From Caldichromatium japonicum (lineage in GTDB: Bacteria > Pseudomonadota > Gammaproteobacteria > Chromatiales > Chromatiaceae): 64,000 nt of DNA. How positions within the stretch are numbered: position 1 is the first letter of the stretch; the number at the start of each line of letters is the position of its first letter. The stretch lies in the NCBI RefSeq assembly GCF_011290485.1, contig NZ_CP048029.1, positions 2,924,501 to 2,988,500 on the forward strand, read 5' to 3'. The notes below the pieces were generated by a model. It searched no databases and was not told the origin of the DNA. It saw only the letters and a list, made by a program, of their open reading frames with translations. Both the position numbers and the translations under genes were made by a program. This document shows positions 16,332-25,477 of this stretch, one piece after another.

Positions 16332-17801
16332 TCATAGCCCATTGCGCCAATCCTGATCCTCGCGGTCGAACAGCCGATTGGCCTCGGGCGGGCCCCAGGA
16401 GCCTGCAGGATAGGTATAGATGAAGTCGCGCTCGGTGGCCCAGAGCTTGAGCACCGGATCGATGATCCGCCAGGCCCATTCGACCTCGTCATAGCGCAGG
16501 AAATGGCTATGATCGCCAGCGATGACATCCAAGATCAGGGCCTCATAGGCATCGATATGCTCGGGCGGCAGGGCACAGCTCCCAGCGTCCATGCGCTCGG
16601 TCTGGGTGCGCATCTCCAGGCCCGGTGGCTTGGTCTGGATCTCCAAACGGATGCACTCATTGGGTTGGATGTTGAGGAGCAGCCAATTGGGCTCAAGCCG
16701 CTCGATAGCGGTGGCTTGAAACAGGCGCTGCGGGGGGTGGCGAAAACGGATGGCGATCAGGGATTGGCTGCGCGCCAAGCGTTTGCCAGTGCGCAGATAA
16801 AAGGGCACGCCGCGCCAGCGCCAGTTGTCGATATAGATCTTTAAGGCAGCATAGGTTTCGGTGCTGCTCTTGACGGCCACGTCAATCTCTTCGAGATAAC
16901 CAGGCAGCCTTTGGTCGCCCGAGCGCCCAGGGCCATATTGGGCGCGGAAGGCCTGGGCATGGACCGCATCGCGGGCGATGGGGCGGATCGAGCGCAAGAC
17001 CTTGACCTTTTCATCGCGCAGGGCCTCGGCATCCAGGCTTGGCGGCGGCTCCATGGCGATCAGGGTCAATACCTGTAGCAGATGGCTCTGGATCATGTCG
17101 CGCATGGCCCCAACCCTATCGTAGAAACCGGCGCGCTGCTCGATTCCCTGGGCCTCGGCATGGGTGATCTGGATATGATCGATATAGTTGCGATTCCACA
17201 GGGGCTCGAGCAGCAGATTGGCAAAGCGAAAGACCAGGATGTTTTGCACCGTGCCCTTGCCCAGATAATGATCGATGCGATAGATCTGATCCTCGCCGAA
17301 GTGACGCCGCAGTTGCCGATCCAGGATCTTTGCACTTTCCAGGTCAAAGCCAAAGGGCTTTTCTACCACCAACCGCGACCAACCATCCGCCTCTTGCTGT
17401 AATCCTTGTGCTGCCAGCGCATCGACGATGGGCGCATAGTATTGGGGTGCAACGGCCAGATAGCTGACCAAGTTGGGTGGGAAACCCTCGCCCCCCTTGA
17501 GCCTGGCAACGAGCGAGCGAAAGTCATCGGCGCGATCGAGGTCGCCAGGCACGAAATACAGGCGTTGGCTCAAGCGCCCCAGCACCTCTCCATTCAACCG
17601 TCCGCCCAATTGCGTTTGTAAGCGCTCGGCGACCTCCCTACGCCAGTCCTCATCCGACCAGGCCCGGCGGCCAAAGCCCAGGATACGCGTATCCGGATGC
17701 AAGCGTTCGGCGGCATCAAGGTGATAGAGCGCAGGCAAGAGCTTGCGGCTGGCGAGATTGCCGGTAGCGCCAAAGATCAATAGGGTACATGGGTCTGGCA
17801 T
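16332..17801 (-). CDS. zwf: Glucose-6-phosphate 1-dehydrogenase
   Basis: The 489-residue enzyme oxidises glucose 6-phosphate to 6-phosphogluconolactone with NADP/NAD, the entry to the oxidative pentose-phosphate pathway. The N-terminal nucleotide-binding motif is [15 protein letters not shown], and the substrate-binding motif is [25 protein letters not shown]-terminal features ([25 protein letters not shown]) match the family. It shares the strand of sulP and lies 116 bp upstream of it across an AT-rich spacer. IS copy 2 sits 64 bp upstream of the start and may have altered its promoter. Confidence 0.96.
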   Translation of the reverse strand: MPDPCTLLIFGATGNLASRKLLPALYHLDAAERLHPDTRILGFGRRAWSDEDWRREVAERLQTQLGGRLNGEVLGRLSQRLYFVPGDLDRADDFRSLVARLKGGEGFPPNLVSYLAVAPQYYAPIVDALAAQGLQQEADGWSRLVVEKPFGFDLESAKILDRQLRRHFGEDQIYRIDHYLGKGTVQNILVFRFANLLLEPLWNRNYIDHIQITHAEAQGIEQRAGFYDRVGAMRDMIQSHLLQVLTLIAMEPPPSLDAEALRDEKVKVLRSIRPIARDAVHAQAFRAQYGPGRSGDQRLPGYLEEIDVAVKSSTETYAALKIYIDNWRWRGVPFYLRTGKRLARSQSLIAIRFRHPPQRLFQATAIERLEPNWLLLNIQPNECIRLEIQTKPPGLEMRTQTERMDAGSCALPPEHIDAYEALILDVIAGDHSHFLRYDEVEWAWRIIDPVLKLWATERDFIYTYPAGSWGPPEANRLFDREDQDWRNGL

Positions 17802-17865
17802 GTCTGGTGTCCTCGTGGCAGATCAAGTGTGCTAAGGTGAGGGCTCAAACACGGTCGCCTTATTC

Positions 17866-18806
17866 TTGATAAAAAACACATGCTTTTGAAATTGAGTGAG
17901 CTGTCCAGATGTCGTGGGCATGGAAAGACGAGACATGAGATTGCTGTCGTTTGCGGCGCGCGAAGAGCGGCGGCGTAGCTGGACGTATGAAGCGATAGGC
18001 GCGCAGAGGGGATTGTTGGGCGCAGGGGTGTTCGACATCTGCAAAGGCTATGGGCGCGAAGGGGCCCAAGGACAAGGGGGGTAGGCGCAAGGTGGGTGAG
18101 AAGCGGGCGCTGTTGGCGGAGCAGGACGCCCAGATACGCAAGCTCATGTGCGACGGGACGCCGGATGAGCTGAAGCTGCCGTTTGCGCTGTGGAGCCGGC
18201 AGGCGGTGCGGCAGTTGATCCTCGACCGTTTTGGCATCGAGCTCAGGCCGCAGGGGGAGGGCAAGTACATGGCGCGCTGGGGATTGACGCCCCAGAAACC
18301 GATTCGGCGCGCCTATGAGCAAAGCCCGCAGGTGGGCAAGACGTCCGAGATTCGCGTCACGCACCGTCGCGAAGGCCTGTCGGTGATCTCGACGCTGACC
18401 AACCGCGGCAAGGTGCCTTGGAAGGCGTTCGCGGGGGCGATGAACGCCGACATCCTGATCGACTTCATGAAGCGGCTCGTCAAGGACGCCAGGGGCAAGA
18501 AGATCTTCCTCATCCTCGACAACCTGCGCGTGCATCACACCAAGCCGGTCAAGGCCTGGCTGGCTGCATGCGCCAATCAAATCGAGGCCTCCTCCCTCCC
18601 CCCCTACAGCCCAGCACTGAACCCCAACGAGATGCTCAAGGCCACCATCACCGCGCAGGCGCCCTCCCGCGCCAAGGGCGATCTGAAGAAGGCGACCGTC
18701 AGCCACCTGCGCCGCCTTCTCAATTCCCCCCAACGCATCATGCGCTACTTCCAGCATCCCAAGCTCCATGATGCCGCGTAATACAAGTTCATTGGTTTCG
18801 GATCCA
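17866..18806 (+). mobile_element. IS630-type element, copy 2 (deletion derivative, ~941 bp)
   Basis: The element has the same body as copy 1, but its ends have drifted. The left end reads TTGATAAAAAAC, and the right end GGATCCA is followed by TA. The left TA duplication is no longer adjacent. It carries the same 132-bp internal deletion. Its right end is only 4 bp from the glgA start codon. Confidence 0.85.
18050..18781 (+). pseudogene. IS630-type transposase, internally deleted (copy 2)
   Basis: The 243-residue frame is nearly identical to that of copy 1. The first catalytic Asp region is deleted (joint QVGKTSEIRV), while ILDNLRVHH and SPALNPNEM are kept. The N-terminal HTH part lies in a different frame upstream. 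The protein is predicted to be inactive. Confidence 0.85.
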
Positions 18807-18810
18807 TAAT

Positions 18811-20331
18811 ATGGAGCCTTTATCCGCACATCCGCTATCGCCCCAGGCCAGCCCCCTGCGGGTCCTCTTTGCCAGCAGTGAGGCACATCCCTTGATTAAG
18901 ACCGGAGGGCTCGCTGATGTCGCCGCCAGCTTGCCGATCGCCCTGCGCGGTCTCGGGGTGGATGTGCGGCTCGTGTTGCCTGGCTATCCCTCGGCCATGC
19001 GCCAAGTGCGCGAGCCGCGGCCCTGCGGGACGCTCGTCATCCCTGGTTACCGCAACCAGATCAGGCTGGTCGAGGGCCTGCATCCAGATGCCGAGCTACT
19101 CGTCTATCTCATCGATGCGCCTGAATATTTCGCACGCGAGGGCAACCCCTATTCAGATCCAACGGGGCGCGACTGGGGCGACAACGCCGATCGCTTCATG
19201 CTCTTCTGCTGCGCGCTTGTCCTGCTCGCCCGCGCTCAGGGGCCGATCGACTGGCAGCCGGATCTCTTTCACGGCAACGACTGGCAAACGGGGCTAGCCC
19301 CTTGGTTGTTGAACGATGGGGCCATATCACCGGCGCGCGTCTTTACCATCCACAACCTGGCCTACCAAGGGCTCTTCGATCGCGCGACCTTCGACCGGCT
19401 GCGCCTCCCACCCTCGGCCTGGAGCATCTCGGGGCTTGAGTTTCACCAGCGCCTGTCATTCATCAAGGGCGGTATCCTCTGCTCCGAGCGGGTCAACACC
19501 GTTAGTCCGACCTATGCCGACGAGGTGCGCACCCCGCGTTTTGGCTGCGGGCTCGATGGGCTGTTGCGCGAGCTCAAGGGGCGCTTTTGCGGCATCCTCA
19601 ACGGGATCGACGACCGGATCTGGGACCCCGCACACGACCCGCTTATCGCCCAGCCTTATAACGCCGAGAATTTTGCGCTCAAGGCCGAAAACAAGCTCGC
19701 CATCCAGCGTGCGCTCGGGCTGCCGCGCAATGAAGAGGCCTTTGCGCTCGGCTATATCGGGCGGTTGGTCGAACAAAAGGGCGTGGACCTGATCATTGCC
19801 ATTCTGCCCGAGCTCATCCGGGATCCCTTGCTCCAGGTGTTGATCTTGGCGGCGGGCGATCTGCATCTCGAGCAGGCCCTGCTCGATCTCGCCGCCGCCC
19901 ATCCGCGCCAGGTCGGGGTCTTCATCGGTTATGACGAGCGGCTCTCCCACCAGATCGAGGCCGGCTGCGATGCCTTTCTGATGCCCTCGCGGTTTGAGCC
20001 CTGCGGTCTCAACCAGCTTTACAGCCTGCGCTATGGCACCCCGCCGATCGTCCATCGCACCGGCGGGCTGGCCGATACCGTGGTGTCGGCCACTGAAGAC
20101 AATCTAAGCGCAGGTACGGCGACGGGGTTTGTCTTTACTGAGCCGCGCCCAGAGGCTCTATTTACCGCCATCGATCAGGCACGGCGGCTGTATCGCACGG
20201 ACCCTGAGAGCTGGCACCGCCTCGCACTGACGGGGATGGCGCAGGACTTCAGTTGGACCCAGAGCGCCCAGCGGTATCTGGCGCTCTATCATGAGGCACT
20301 TGCCGACCGGCTCGGCCCTCCCCCTATTTAG
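18811..20331 (+). CDS. glgA: Glycogen synthase
   Basis: The GT5-family ADP-glucose:glycogen glucosyltransferase has 506 residues. It has the ADP-glucose-binding KTGGLADV motif near the N-terminus (residues 31-38), a GILNGIDDRIWDP segment, and the C-terminal EPCGLNQLYSLRYGTPPIVHRTGGLADTV region. It elongates storage glycogen in the cytoplasm. The gene body is intact, but IS copy 2 ends 4 bp before the ATG and has displaced the native ribosome-binding site and promoter. Its expression must come from the IS sequence or may be lost. The companion glgC at 46.3 kb is broken. Confidence 0.95.
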   Translation: MEPLSAHPLSPQASPLRVLFASSEAHPLIKTGGLADVAASLPIALRGLGVDVRLVLPGYPSAMRQVREPRPCGTLVIPGYRNQIRLVEGLHPDAELLVYLIDAPEYFAREGNPYSDPTGRDWGDNADRFMLFCCALVLLARAQGPIDWQPDLFHGNDWQTGLAPWLLNDGAISPARVFTIHNLAYQGLFDRATFDRLRLPPSAWSISGLEFHQRLSFIKGGILCSERVNTVSPTYADEVRTPRFGCGLDGLLRELKGRFCGILNGIDDRIWDPAHDPLIAQPYNAENFALKAENKLAIQRALGLPRNEEAFALGYIGRLVEQKGVDLIIAILPELIRDPLLQVLILAAGDLHLEQALLDLAAAHPRQVGVFIGYDERLSHQIEAGCDAFLMPSRFEPCGLNQLYSLRYGTPPIVHRTGGLADTVVSATEDNLSAGTATGFVFTEPRPEALFTAIDQARRLYRTDPESWHRLALTGMAQDFSWTQSAQRYLALYHEALADRLGPPPI

Positions 20332-20341
20332 CCTGTTTGGC

Positions 20342-20722
20342 TCAGGCGGCCTGGATGGGGATGGCATCGCCAGTGCGGACGATGCGATTGCGCTCGTCGA
20401 GATAGATGAGCCTGGGCTTGAACAACGCCGCCTCGGTCTCGGTCATGCCGGCATAGGCGCAGATGATCACGCAGTCGCCTGGGGCGGCCTTGTGCGCCGC
20501 TGCACCGTTGACCGAGATGATGCCGGAGCCGGCCTGGGCGCGGATGGCATAGGTCGTGAAGCGCTCACCATTGGTCACGTTATAGATCTGGATCTGCTCA
20601 TATTCGCGGATACCCGCCGCCTTGAGCAGCTCCTCGTCGATGGCGCATGAGCCTTCATAGTCGAGCTCGGCATGGGTGACCCGCGCGCGATGGAGCTTGC
20701 ATTTCAGCAAGGTTAGATACAT
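20342..20722 (-). CDS. panD: Aspartate 1-decarboxylase precursor
   Basis: The 126-residue pyruvoyl enzyme makes beta-alanine from aspartate for pantothenate. The autocleavage site Gly24-Ser25 ([12 protein letters not shown]) is present, as are [13 protein letters not shown] at the N-terminus, the [10 protein letters not shown] region and [13 protein letters not shown] start it at the ATG giving this N-terminus; the open frame upstream to 20875 overlaps panC and is not supported. It is the last gene of a panB-panC-panD operon and is convergent with glgA, with 10 bp between the stops. Confidence 0.96.
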   Translation of the reverse strand: MYLTLLKCKLHRARVTHAELDYEGSCAIDEELLKAAGIREYEQIQIYNVTNGERFTTYAIRAQAGSGIISVNGAAAHKAAPGDCVIICAYAGMTETEAALFKPRLIYLDERNRIVRTGDAIPIQAA

Positions 20723-20849
20723 CGGATTGATCCTCTTACCGGCTACTCTAGCCGGGTTGCCTTCATCTTTGCGGCATATTGTATTGTAGTTTTGGCCCAG
20801 CGGGAGCGTGTCTTGTTGCAATGCAGCATGCGTGGATCGGTGGACCCGC

Positions 20850-21725
20850 TCACAGGCAGACGCGCAGATTGTCAATGAGCCGCGCCCGGCCGAGATAGGC
20901 CGCGACCAGGATCACCAGATCGCGATTCCCTGGACCGGGGGGGGTAAGGTCCTCGGCGCAGCGCACGCTGAGATAATCCGGCCTGAAACCGGCGGCCTTC
21001 AGCGATTCCAACCCCGCCCCCTCGGCCTCTGCAAGCGGCTGACCGGAACGCAAGGCGGTTGCGACCTCATTGAGCACGCGATACAGAGCCGGTGCGCGCG
21101 CCCGCTCCTCTGGTGTGAGGTAATGATTGCGCGAGCTCATCGCCAACCCATCGGCTTCGCGTATTGTCGGCATCCCGATGATCGCGATGGGGATCGCCAA
21201 ATCCTCGACCATCCGCCGGATGATCAGAAGCTGCTGGAAGTCCTTTTCTCCAAAGAGGGCGACATCCGGCTGGACCAGATTGAACAGCTTACAGACCACG
21301 GTTGCCACCCCGACGAAGTGACCTGGGCGGCTGGCGCCACAGAGGATGTCAGAAAGCCCGGGCACCTCGACCCGAGTTTGGGCGGCGAGACCGCGTGGGT
21401 AGAGGGTCCGAACGCTGGGGACGAATAGCAGGTCACAGCCGACCTGAGCGAGCACCTGGCGGTCGGCCTCCAGGGTACGCGGATAGGCATCGAGGTCCTC
21501 CTTGGGCCCGAACTGCATGGGATTGACGAAGATGCTGACGACGACCCGCTCGGCATGGAGGCGACCCGTCGCAACTAGGCTCAGGTGCCCGGCATGTAGG
21601 TTGCCCATGGTGGGCACAAAGGCTATGCGCTCGCCGCGATTGCGCCAGACAGCGATCTGCCGGCGCAGGTCCTGGGGGTCTTCGATCTCGATGAATGGCT
21701 GAGGGGGGATCTGGATCTCGGACAT
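20850..21725 (-). CDS. panC: Pantothenate synthetase
   Basis: The 291-residue enzyme joins pantoate and beta-alanine using ATP. It shows the nucleotidyltransferase HxGH motif in [42 protein letters not shown] and the KMSKS-like [13 protein letters not shown]. The ATG at 21725 (MSEIQIPPQ) is the likely start rather than the in-frame codon at 21779. It lies between panB and panD on the same strand. Confidence 0.96.
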   Translation of the reverse strand: MSEIQIPPQPFIEIEDPQDLRRQIAVWRNRGERIAFVPTMGNLHAGHLSLVATGRLHAERVVVSIFVNPMQFGPKEDLDAYPRTLEADRQVLAQVGCDLLFVPSVRTLYPRGLAAQTRVEVPGLSDILCGASRPGHFVGVATVVCKLFNLVQPDVALFGEKDFQQLLIIRRMVEDLAIPIAIIGMPTIREADGLAMSSRNHYLTPEERARAPALYRVLNEVATALRSGQPLAEAEGAGLESLKAAGFRPDYLSVRCAEDLTPPGPGNRDLVILVAAYLGRARLIDNLRVCL

Positions 21726-21785
21726 CGCGGATTGCGCCTCAAATAAAGCCGATCGATCGGGGCAGGGTACCCAGATCAAAAAGGA

Positions 21786-22589
21786 TCAATAGGGGGTCTC
21801 GGCAGGGGAGGGAAATTGACCTGTGCGCACGGCGGCGACATAGGCCGCAACCGCCTCGCCGATCTCGCCACCGCCGGCCATAAAATCACGGCTGAAACGC
21901 GGCGGCTTACCTGGATGAAGCCCCAGCATGTCATAGAGCACCAATACCTGCCCGTCACAGTCTGGACCGGCGCCGATACCGATCACTGGGATCTTCAGGG
22001 ACTCGCTGATCGTACGCGCCAAGGCCGCCGGCACGCATTCCAGCACCATAAGCACCGCGCCTGCCTCTTCCATCGCCTGCGCCTCTTGCCGAATCCGTTC
22101 GGCTGAATCCGGATCGCGACCCTGGAAGCGATACCCGCCCAGACGGTTGACCGATTGGGGCAAGAGCCCGAGATGGGCGCAAACGGGGATGCCGAGCTCA
22201 GACATCCGGCGCACGGTCTCGACCATGGGCGCGCCGCCCTCCAGTTTGATCACCTCTGCCCCACCCTCTTGCATGAGACGGGCGGCACTGGCGATCGCCT
22301 GCTCCGGTGTGGCATAGGTCATGAAGGGCAGATCGGCAACCAAAAGGGCACGTTTACGCCCGCGTGCCACCGCGGCGCTGTGATAGATCATCTGTTCCAA
22401 GGTCACAGGGAGGGTGGTCGCATGCCCCTGGATCACCATCCCCAATGAATCGCCGACCAGCAAGACATCCACCCCCACCCGATCGAGTAGATGGGCAAAG
22501 GAGGCGTCATAACAGGTCAGGCATGCAATCCGCTCGCCGCGCGACTTCATGACGGACAGGCTGGCAATGGTGATAGGGGCAGCGGACAT
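21786..22589 (-). CDS. panB: 3-methyl-2-oxobutanoate hydroxymethyltransferase
   Basis: This enzyme transfers a hydroxymethyl group from methylene-tetrahydrofolate to ketoisovalerate, the first step of pantoate synthesis. Family motifs are RIACLTCYDASFAHLLDRVGVDVLLVGDSLGMVIQGH, VIKLEGG, CAHLGLLPQSV and the C-terminal GIGAGPDCDGQVLVLYDMLG. AAAAGG lies 7 nt before the ATG at 22589 (MSAAPITIA), which I prefer to the ATG 6 nt upstream. It heads panBCD. Confidence 0.96.
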   Translation of the reverse strand: MSAAPITIASLSVMKSRGERIACLTCYDASFAHLLDRVGVDVLLVGDSLGMVIQGHATTLPVTLEQMIYHSAAVARGRKRALLVADLPFMTYATPEQAIASAARLMQEGGAEVIKLEGGAPMVETVRRMSELGIPVCAHLGLLPQSVNRLGGYRFQGRDPDSAERIRQEAQAMEEAGAVLMVLECVPAALARTISESLKIPVIGIGAGPDCDGQVLVLYDMLGLHPGKPPRFSRDFMAGGGEIGEAVAAYVAAVRTGQFPSPAETPY

Positions 22590-22965
22590 GCTCATGCCTT
22601 TTAGGGATACACCGAAATAATGCCAATCATGCCGTGATCCTGATTCCGGGGAAGACTGGAATCCAGACACATTGGTGAGAGACAAAAGCGCTGGGTGTAT
22701 TGTCGCGAATTGATCAACGCCTCCATGCCATCTACCCGGGTGGATGACGTGACGCTATAGATTAAGCGCAGACGGGTAACCAGGCCAACGCCCTGGGGAA
22801 TCGCTGACTCAGGTCCCAAACCATGCCAAACCGCACCGCCGTCTGCCACTGCCCAGCCGGCAATCTGCCGCCGGCTCTTGGAGAACTCGATCCCGACCTC
22901 AATCATTTCACACCGGGGGCCCGAATCCCGATATTTGGCCGCATCGTCTCTGGCTCTGAGGCTGC
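22590..22965. other. Spacer between SRAP gene and panB with an unsupported small ORF and a dispersed repeat
   Basis: A 122-codon frame (22601-22969, minus) overlaps the SRAP stop by 4 nt, but its sequence resembles nothing I know. Its last third runs through a repeat unit (TGATTCCGGGGAAGACTGGA, then ATCCAG; 22641-22666) also found at 38.4 and 57.9 kb. It is probably non-coding, and promoter elements of panBCD are expected here. Confidence 0.3.
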
Positions 22966-23649
22966 TCATTCAAGCTGGGTGATAGGTTGGATCAGGCTGG
23001 GATCGTCTGCATCCGCCCGATTGACCCGAGGGCTGACCGGCTGGGCCTGCACTGGGTCTACAAGGGAGGAAGCACACAACCAGCGGGAGGCTTCGGCAGA
23101 CAGTGAATGCTGCGCCAGCCAGAGGTCATGGTCGCGCAGGTCGAGGATCACCGGCATGCGGTCATGGATAGGGCACAGGCGCTCATGAGCTTCAGTGACG
23201 ATGATGGTCATGCTCTCCAGGGCCTCGCCGCTGTCTGGATCGGCCCAGCGCTCCCAAAGCCCGGCCAATGCCAGGGGCTGACCGTCCCGGCGGGCAATGA
23301 AATAGGGCTGTTTGCCGGTCGGCGTCTTTTGCCATTCATAGAATCCATCGACAGGGATCAGACAGCGCCTCTGTCTAAAGGCAGCGCGAAAGCTGGGTTT
23401 GACTGCGACCGTCTCGGCGCGGGCGTTGAAGGTGCGATCGCCGAAACTGCGCCCTTTGGCCCAGGGGGGGATCAAGCCCCAATACAGGCGTACCAGCTCG
23501 CGCTCACCTTGAGGATCGAGGCGCACGGCCAAGACCCAATGCCGCGGCGCCAGGTTATAGCGCGGGGGCGGCGGTTCTCCCACCAACTTGGCATTGAATT
23601 GGGCGGCAAGCTCAGCGGCGGGGCGGTATTGCGCTAGGCGCCCGCACAT
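22966..23649 (-). CDS. SOS response-associated peptidase (SRAP/YedK/HMCES family)
   Basis: The 227-residue protein starts MCGR. After removal of Met, Cys2 forms a thiazolidine crosslink with abasic sites in single-stranded DNA and so protects them from breakage. The other family signatures are present: YNLAPRH, WGLIPPWAK, the NARAET motif, RCLIPVDGFYEWQ and the catalytic His in CPIHDRMPVIL. It follows the small membrane-anchored ORF and plsC on the same strand and may be part of the gmhB-plsC transcription unit. Confidence 0.93.
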   Translation of the reverse strand: MCGRLAQYRPAAELAAQFNAKLVGEPPPPRYNLAPRHWVLAVRLDPQGERELVRLYWGLIPPWAKGRSFGDRTFNARAETVAVKPSFRAAFRQRRCLIPVDGFYEWQKTPTGKQPYFIARRDGQPLALAGLWERWADPDSGEALESMTIIVTEAHERLCPIHDRMPVILDLRDHDLWLAQHSLSAEASRWLCASSLVDPVQAQPVSPRVNRADADDPSLIQPITQLE

Positions 23650-23655
23650 AGGCGT

Positions 23656-24111
23656 TCAATCCCAGAGATAGGCGGGATCGATATGGGTGATCCGACCTGC
23701 TTGGTAGCTCAGACGCAGCTCACCCTTCATCCAGCCAGTTTGTGCCGTGAGCCCAATGCTCATCCGGTCGCAGGCGGCGAGCGCCTGATCCCAACGACCG
23801 AGGTCGATCCCCTGGGCAAAGGAAAGCGCGATGGGCTCACCGGCGATGCGGGCCAGGCGCACCTGTCCATCCTTAATGATCAGCTCGGCACAGCTCGGCC
23901 CGATGTCCCCCTGTCTGAACAAGATGAAGACGCCCCCCCGATCCGGCAGAGAAAGGATGAATGGCGAGCGGCCGACCTGAAGCCGGGCGGCGATCTGATC
24001 GAGGCGCCTCTGGAGATCTCGAGCGGCCTGGTCAAAGGTAAGCCATAGGATCGCTAGGCAGAGGATGGCCAGAGCGATCGCACCTAGCAGGAGACGCGAG
24101 CCGATCTTCAT
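23656..24111 (-). CDS. Membrane-anchored protein of unknown function
   Basis: This 151-residue protein has one N-terminal transmembrane anchor (about residues 7-26, LLLGAIALAILCLAILWLTF) followed by a periplasmic domain with an amphipathic start and two isolated Cys residues. I do not recognise a family. It sits 4 bp from plsC and 6 bp from the SRAP gene, so it is surely co-transcribed with plsC. An envelope role is plausible from topology alone. Confidence 0.7.
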   Translation of the reverse strand: MKIGSRLLLGAIALAILCLAILWLTFDQAARDLQRRLDQIAARLQVGRSPFILSLPDRGGVFILFRQGDIGPSCAELIIKDGQVRLARIAGEPIALSFAQGIDLGRWDQALAACDRMSIGLTAQTGWMKGELRLSYQAGRITHIDPAYLWD

Positions 24112-24115
24112 GGGT

Positions 24116-24880
24116 TTAACCCTTTGTCTGAATCTTACCGGCCTTCGGTTGCAGTGATGGGTGGGAGACGATTATCTCTAGGCGCTCCTCGATCCAGCGC
24201 TCGGTTTCGGCATTGATCTCGGCGGCCTTACGTCCTTGGGTGGCAATCGGCTGTCCAAAGACCAGCTCGATGGTCCCCGGTCGCTTGATCAGGCTGCGCC
24301 GACCCCAAAATGTCCCCGCATTATGGACGACGGGGACCACCGGATAACCCGTGCGTTCGGCAAGCAAGGCACCGCCGATGCTATAGGTCCCTTTTGCCCC
24401 GGGCGCGACCCGAGTCCCCTCGGGGAAGACGATCAGCCAATACCCCTGCCCTAGACGTTCGGTGCCGGCGCGTAAGAGGTGCATGAGTTCACGCCTTGCT
24501 GCCGCGCGATCGATCGGGATGGGATCGAGACATGCGAGTGCCGGACCAAAGATCGGGATACGCAATAGCTCTTGCTTGAGTACCCAGCATTGTCTAGGTG
24601 GCAAAAGCGCCCGCAGCGCCAGGATCTCCCAGGCCGACTGATGCTTACAGAGCACGATCGCATTGTCGGCAGGGAGCCGCTCCAGGCCCTGTACCCGATA
24701 ATCCAGATGGCACAGTCGCTTGAGCATCTGCAGATTGAAACGCGCCCAGGACTGGGCGAGGGCGAACTTGTGTCGGGTGAACACCAGGATCGCCAGGGCA
24801 TAGACAATGCTCGAGCCGATCAACAGGAGCTGAAAGGCGAGGGAACGCAATAAGACGAGGGAACGCAATAAGAGCATCAT
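24116..24880 (-). CDS. plsC: 1-acyl-sn-glycerol-3-phosphate acyltransferase
   Basis: The 254-residue inner-membrane acyltransferase converts lysophosphatidate to phosphatidate. It has N-terminal hydrophobic segments, the catalytic HX4E block (CKHQSAWEILAL), GPALACLDPIPIDR, the FPEGTR phosphate-binding motif, and VPVVHNAGTFW. It overlaps gmhB by 4 nt, and the run glyQ-glyS-gmhB-plsC is a widespread gammaproteobacterial arrangement. Confidence 0.93.
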   Translation of the reverse strand: MMLLLRSLVLLRSLAFQLLLIGSSIVYALAILVFTRHKFALAQSWARFNLQMLKRLCHLDYRVQGLERLPADNAIVLCKHQSAWEILALRALLPPRQCWVLKQELLRIPIFGPALACLDPIPIDRAAARRELMHLLRAGTERLGQGYWLIVFPEGTRVAPGAKGTYSIGGALLAERTGYPVVPVVHNAGTFWGRRSLIKRPGTIELVFGQPIATQGRKAAEINAETERWIEERLEIIVSHPSLQPKAGKIQTKG

Positions 24881-25434
24881 GGGCTGATTCCAGCGATGAG
24901 CGCCTGGGCAGCGAGGGCGAGATCGGGATGGATGACAAGCCCCTCGCGCTCATCTGGGGAAAGGGCCTTGAGGGTGCGCTCACCCTTGCCCGAGCGCACC
25001 AGCCAGGGCTGGGCGCCGGCGGCGCGCGCTGCCTGGAGATCGCTCAGTGAATCACCGATATAGGGTATGCCCGCCAGGTCCACTCCAAAGCGCTTGGCGA
25101 TCGCCAAGAGCAACCCTGGGCGCGGCTTGCGGCAGGGGCAATCGTCCTCTGGACCATGCGGACAAAAGGCGATCATCTCGATCCGCCCGCCATGGAGCTC
25201 TACCTGATCGCGCAGCCGCTGATGGATGGTGTTCAGGGCCTCGATGCCAAATAGACCGCGCGCCAGACCCGATTGATTGGTCGCCACCGCCACCCGAAAC
25301 CCGGCATGGGTCAGGCGCGCGATCGCCTCGATGCTACCTGGGATCGGGACCCACTCCTCGGGTGACTTGATATAGTCATCCGCGTCCTGGTTGATCACCC
25401 CGTCGCGGTCGAGGATAACGAGCCGGCTGGTCAT
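24877..25434 (-). CDS. gmhB: D-glycero-beta-D-manno-heptose 1,7-bisphosphate 7-phosphatase
   Basis: The 185-residue HAD-superfamily phosphatase of the ADP-heptose (LPS core) pathway starts MTSRLVILDRDGVINQD with the DxD nucleophile/acid pair. It contains VATNQSGLARG, the zinc-binding loop CPHGPEDDCPCRKPRPGL with its cysteines, and GDSLSDLQAARAAG. The ATG at 25434 gives the family N-terminus. It overlaps plsC and follows glyS. The next pathway enzyme, HldE, is encoded at 44.8 kb. Confidence 0.95.
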   Translation of the reverse strand: MTSRLVILDRDGVINQDADDYIKSPEEWVPIPGSIEAIARLTHAGFRVAVATNQSGLARGLFGIEALNTIHQRLRDQVELHGGRIEMIAFCPHGPEDDCPCRKPRPGLLLAIAKRFGVDLAGIPYIGDSLSDLQAARAAGAQPWLVRSGKGERTLKALSPDEREGLVIHPDLALAAQALIAGISP

Positions 25435-25477
25435 GTAGGTTCGGAGAGGGGGTTGGGTTGCGCGCGCTATCTGCACC

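Noticed and set aside
22601..22969. 122-codon ORF between the SRAP gene and panB
   Set aside because: No recognisable similarity, and it runs through a dispersed repeat and into the panB ribosome-binding region. Kept only as a spacer note.
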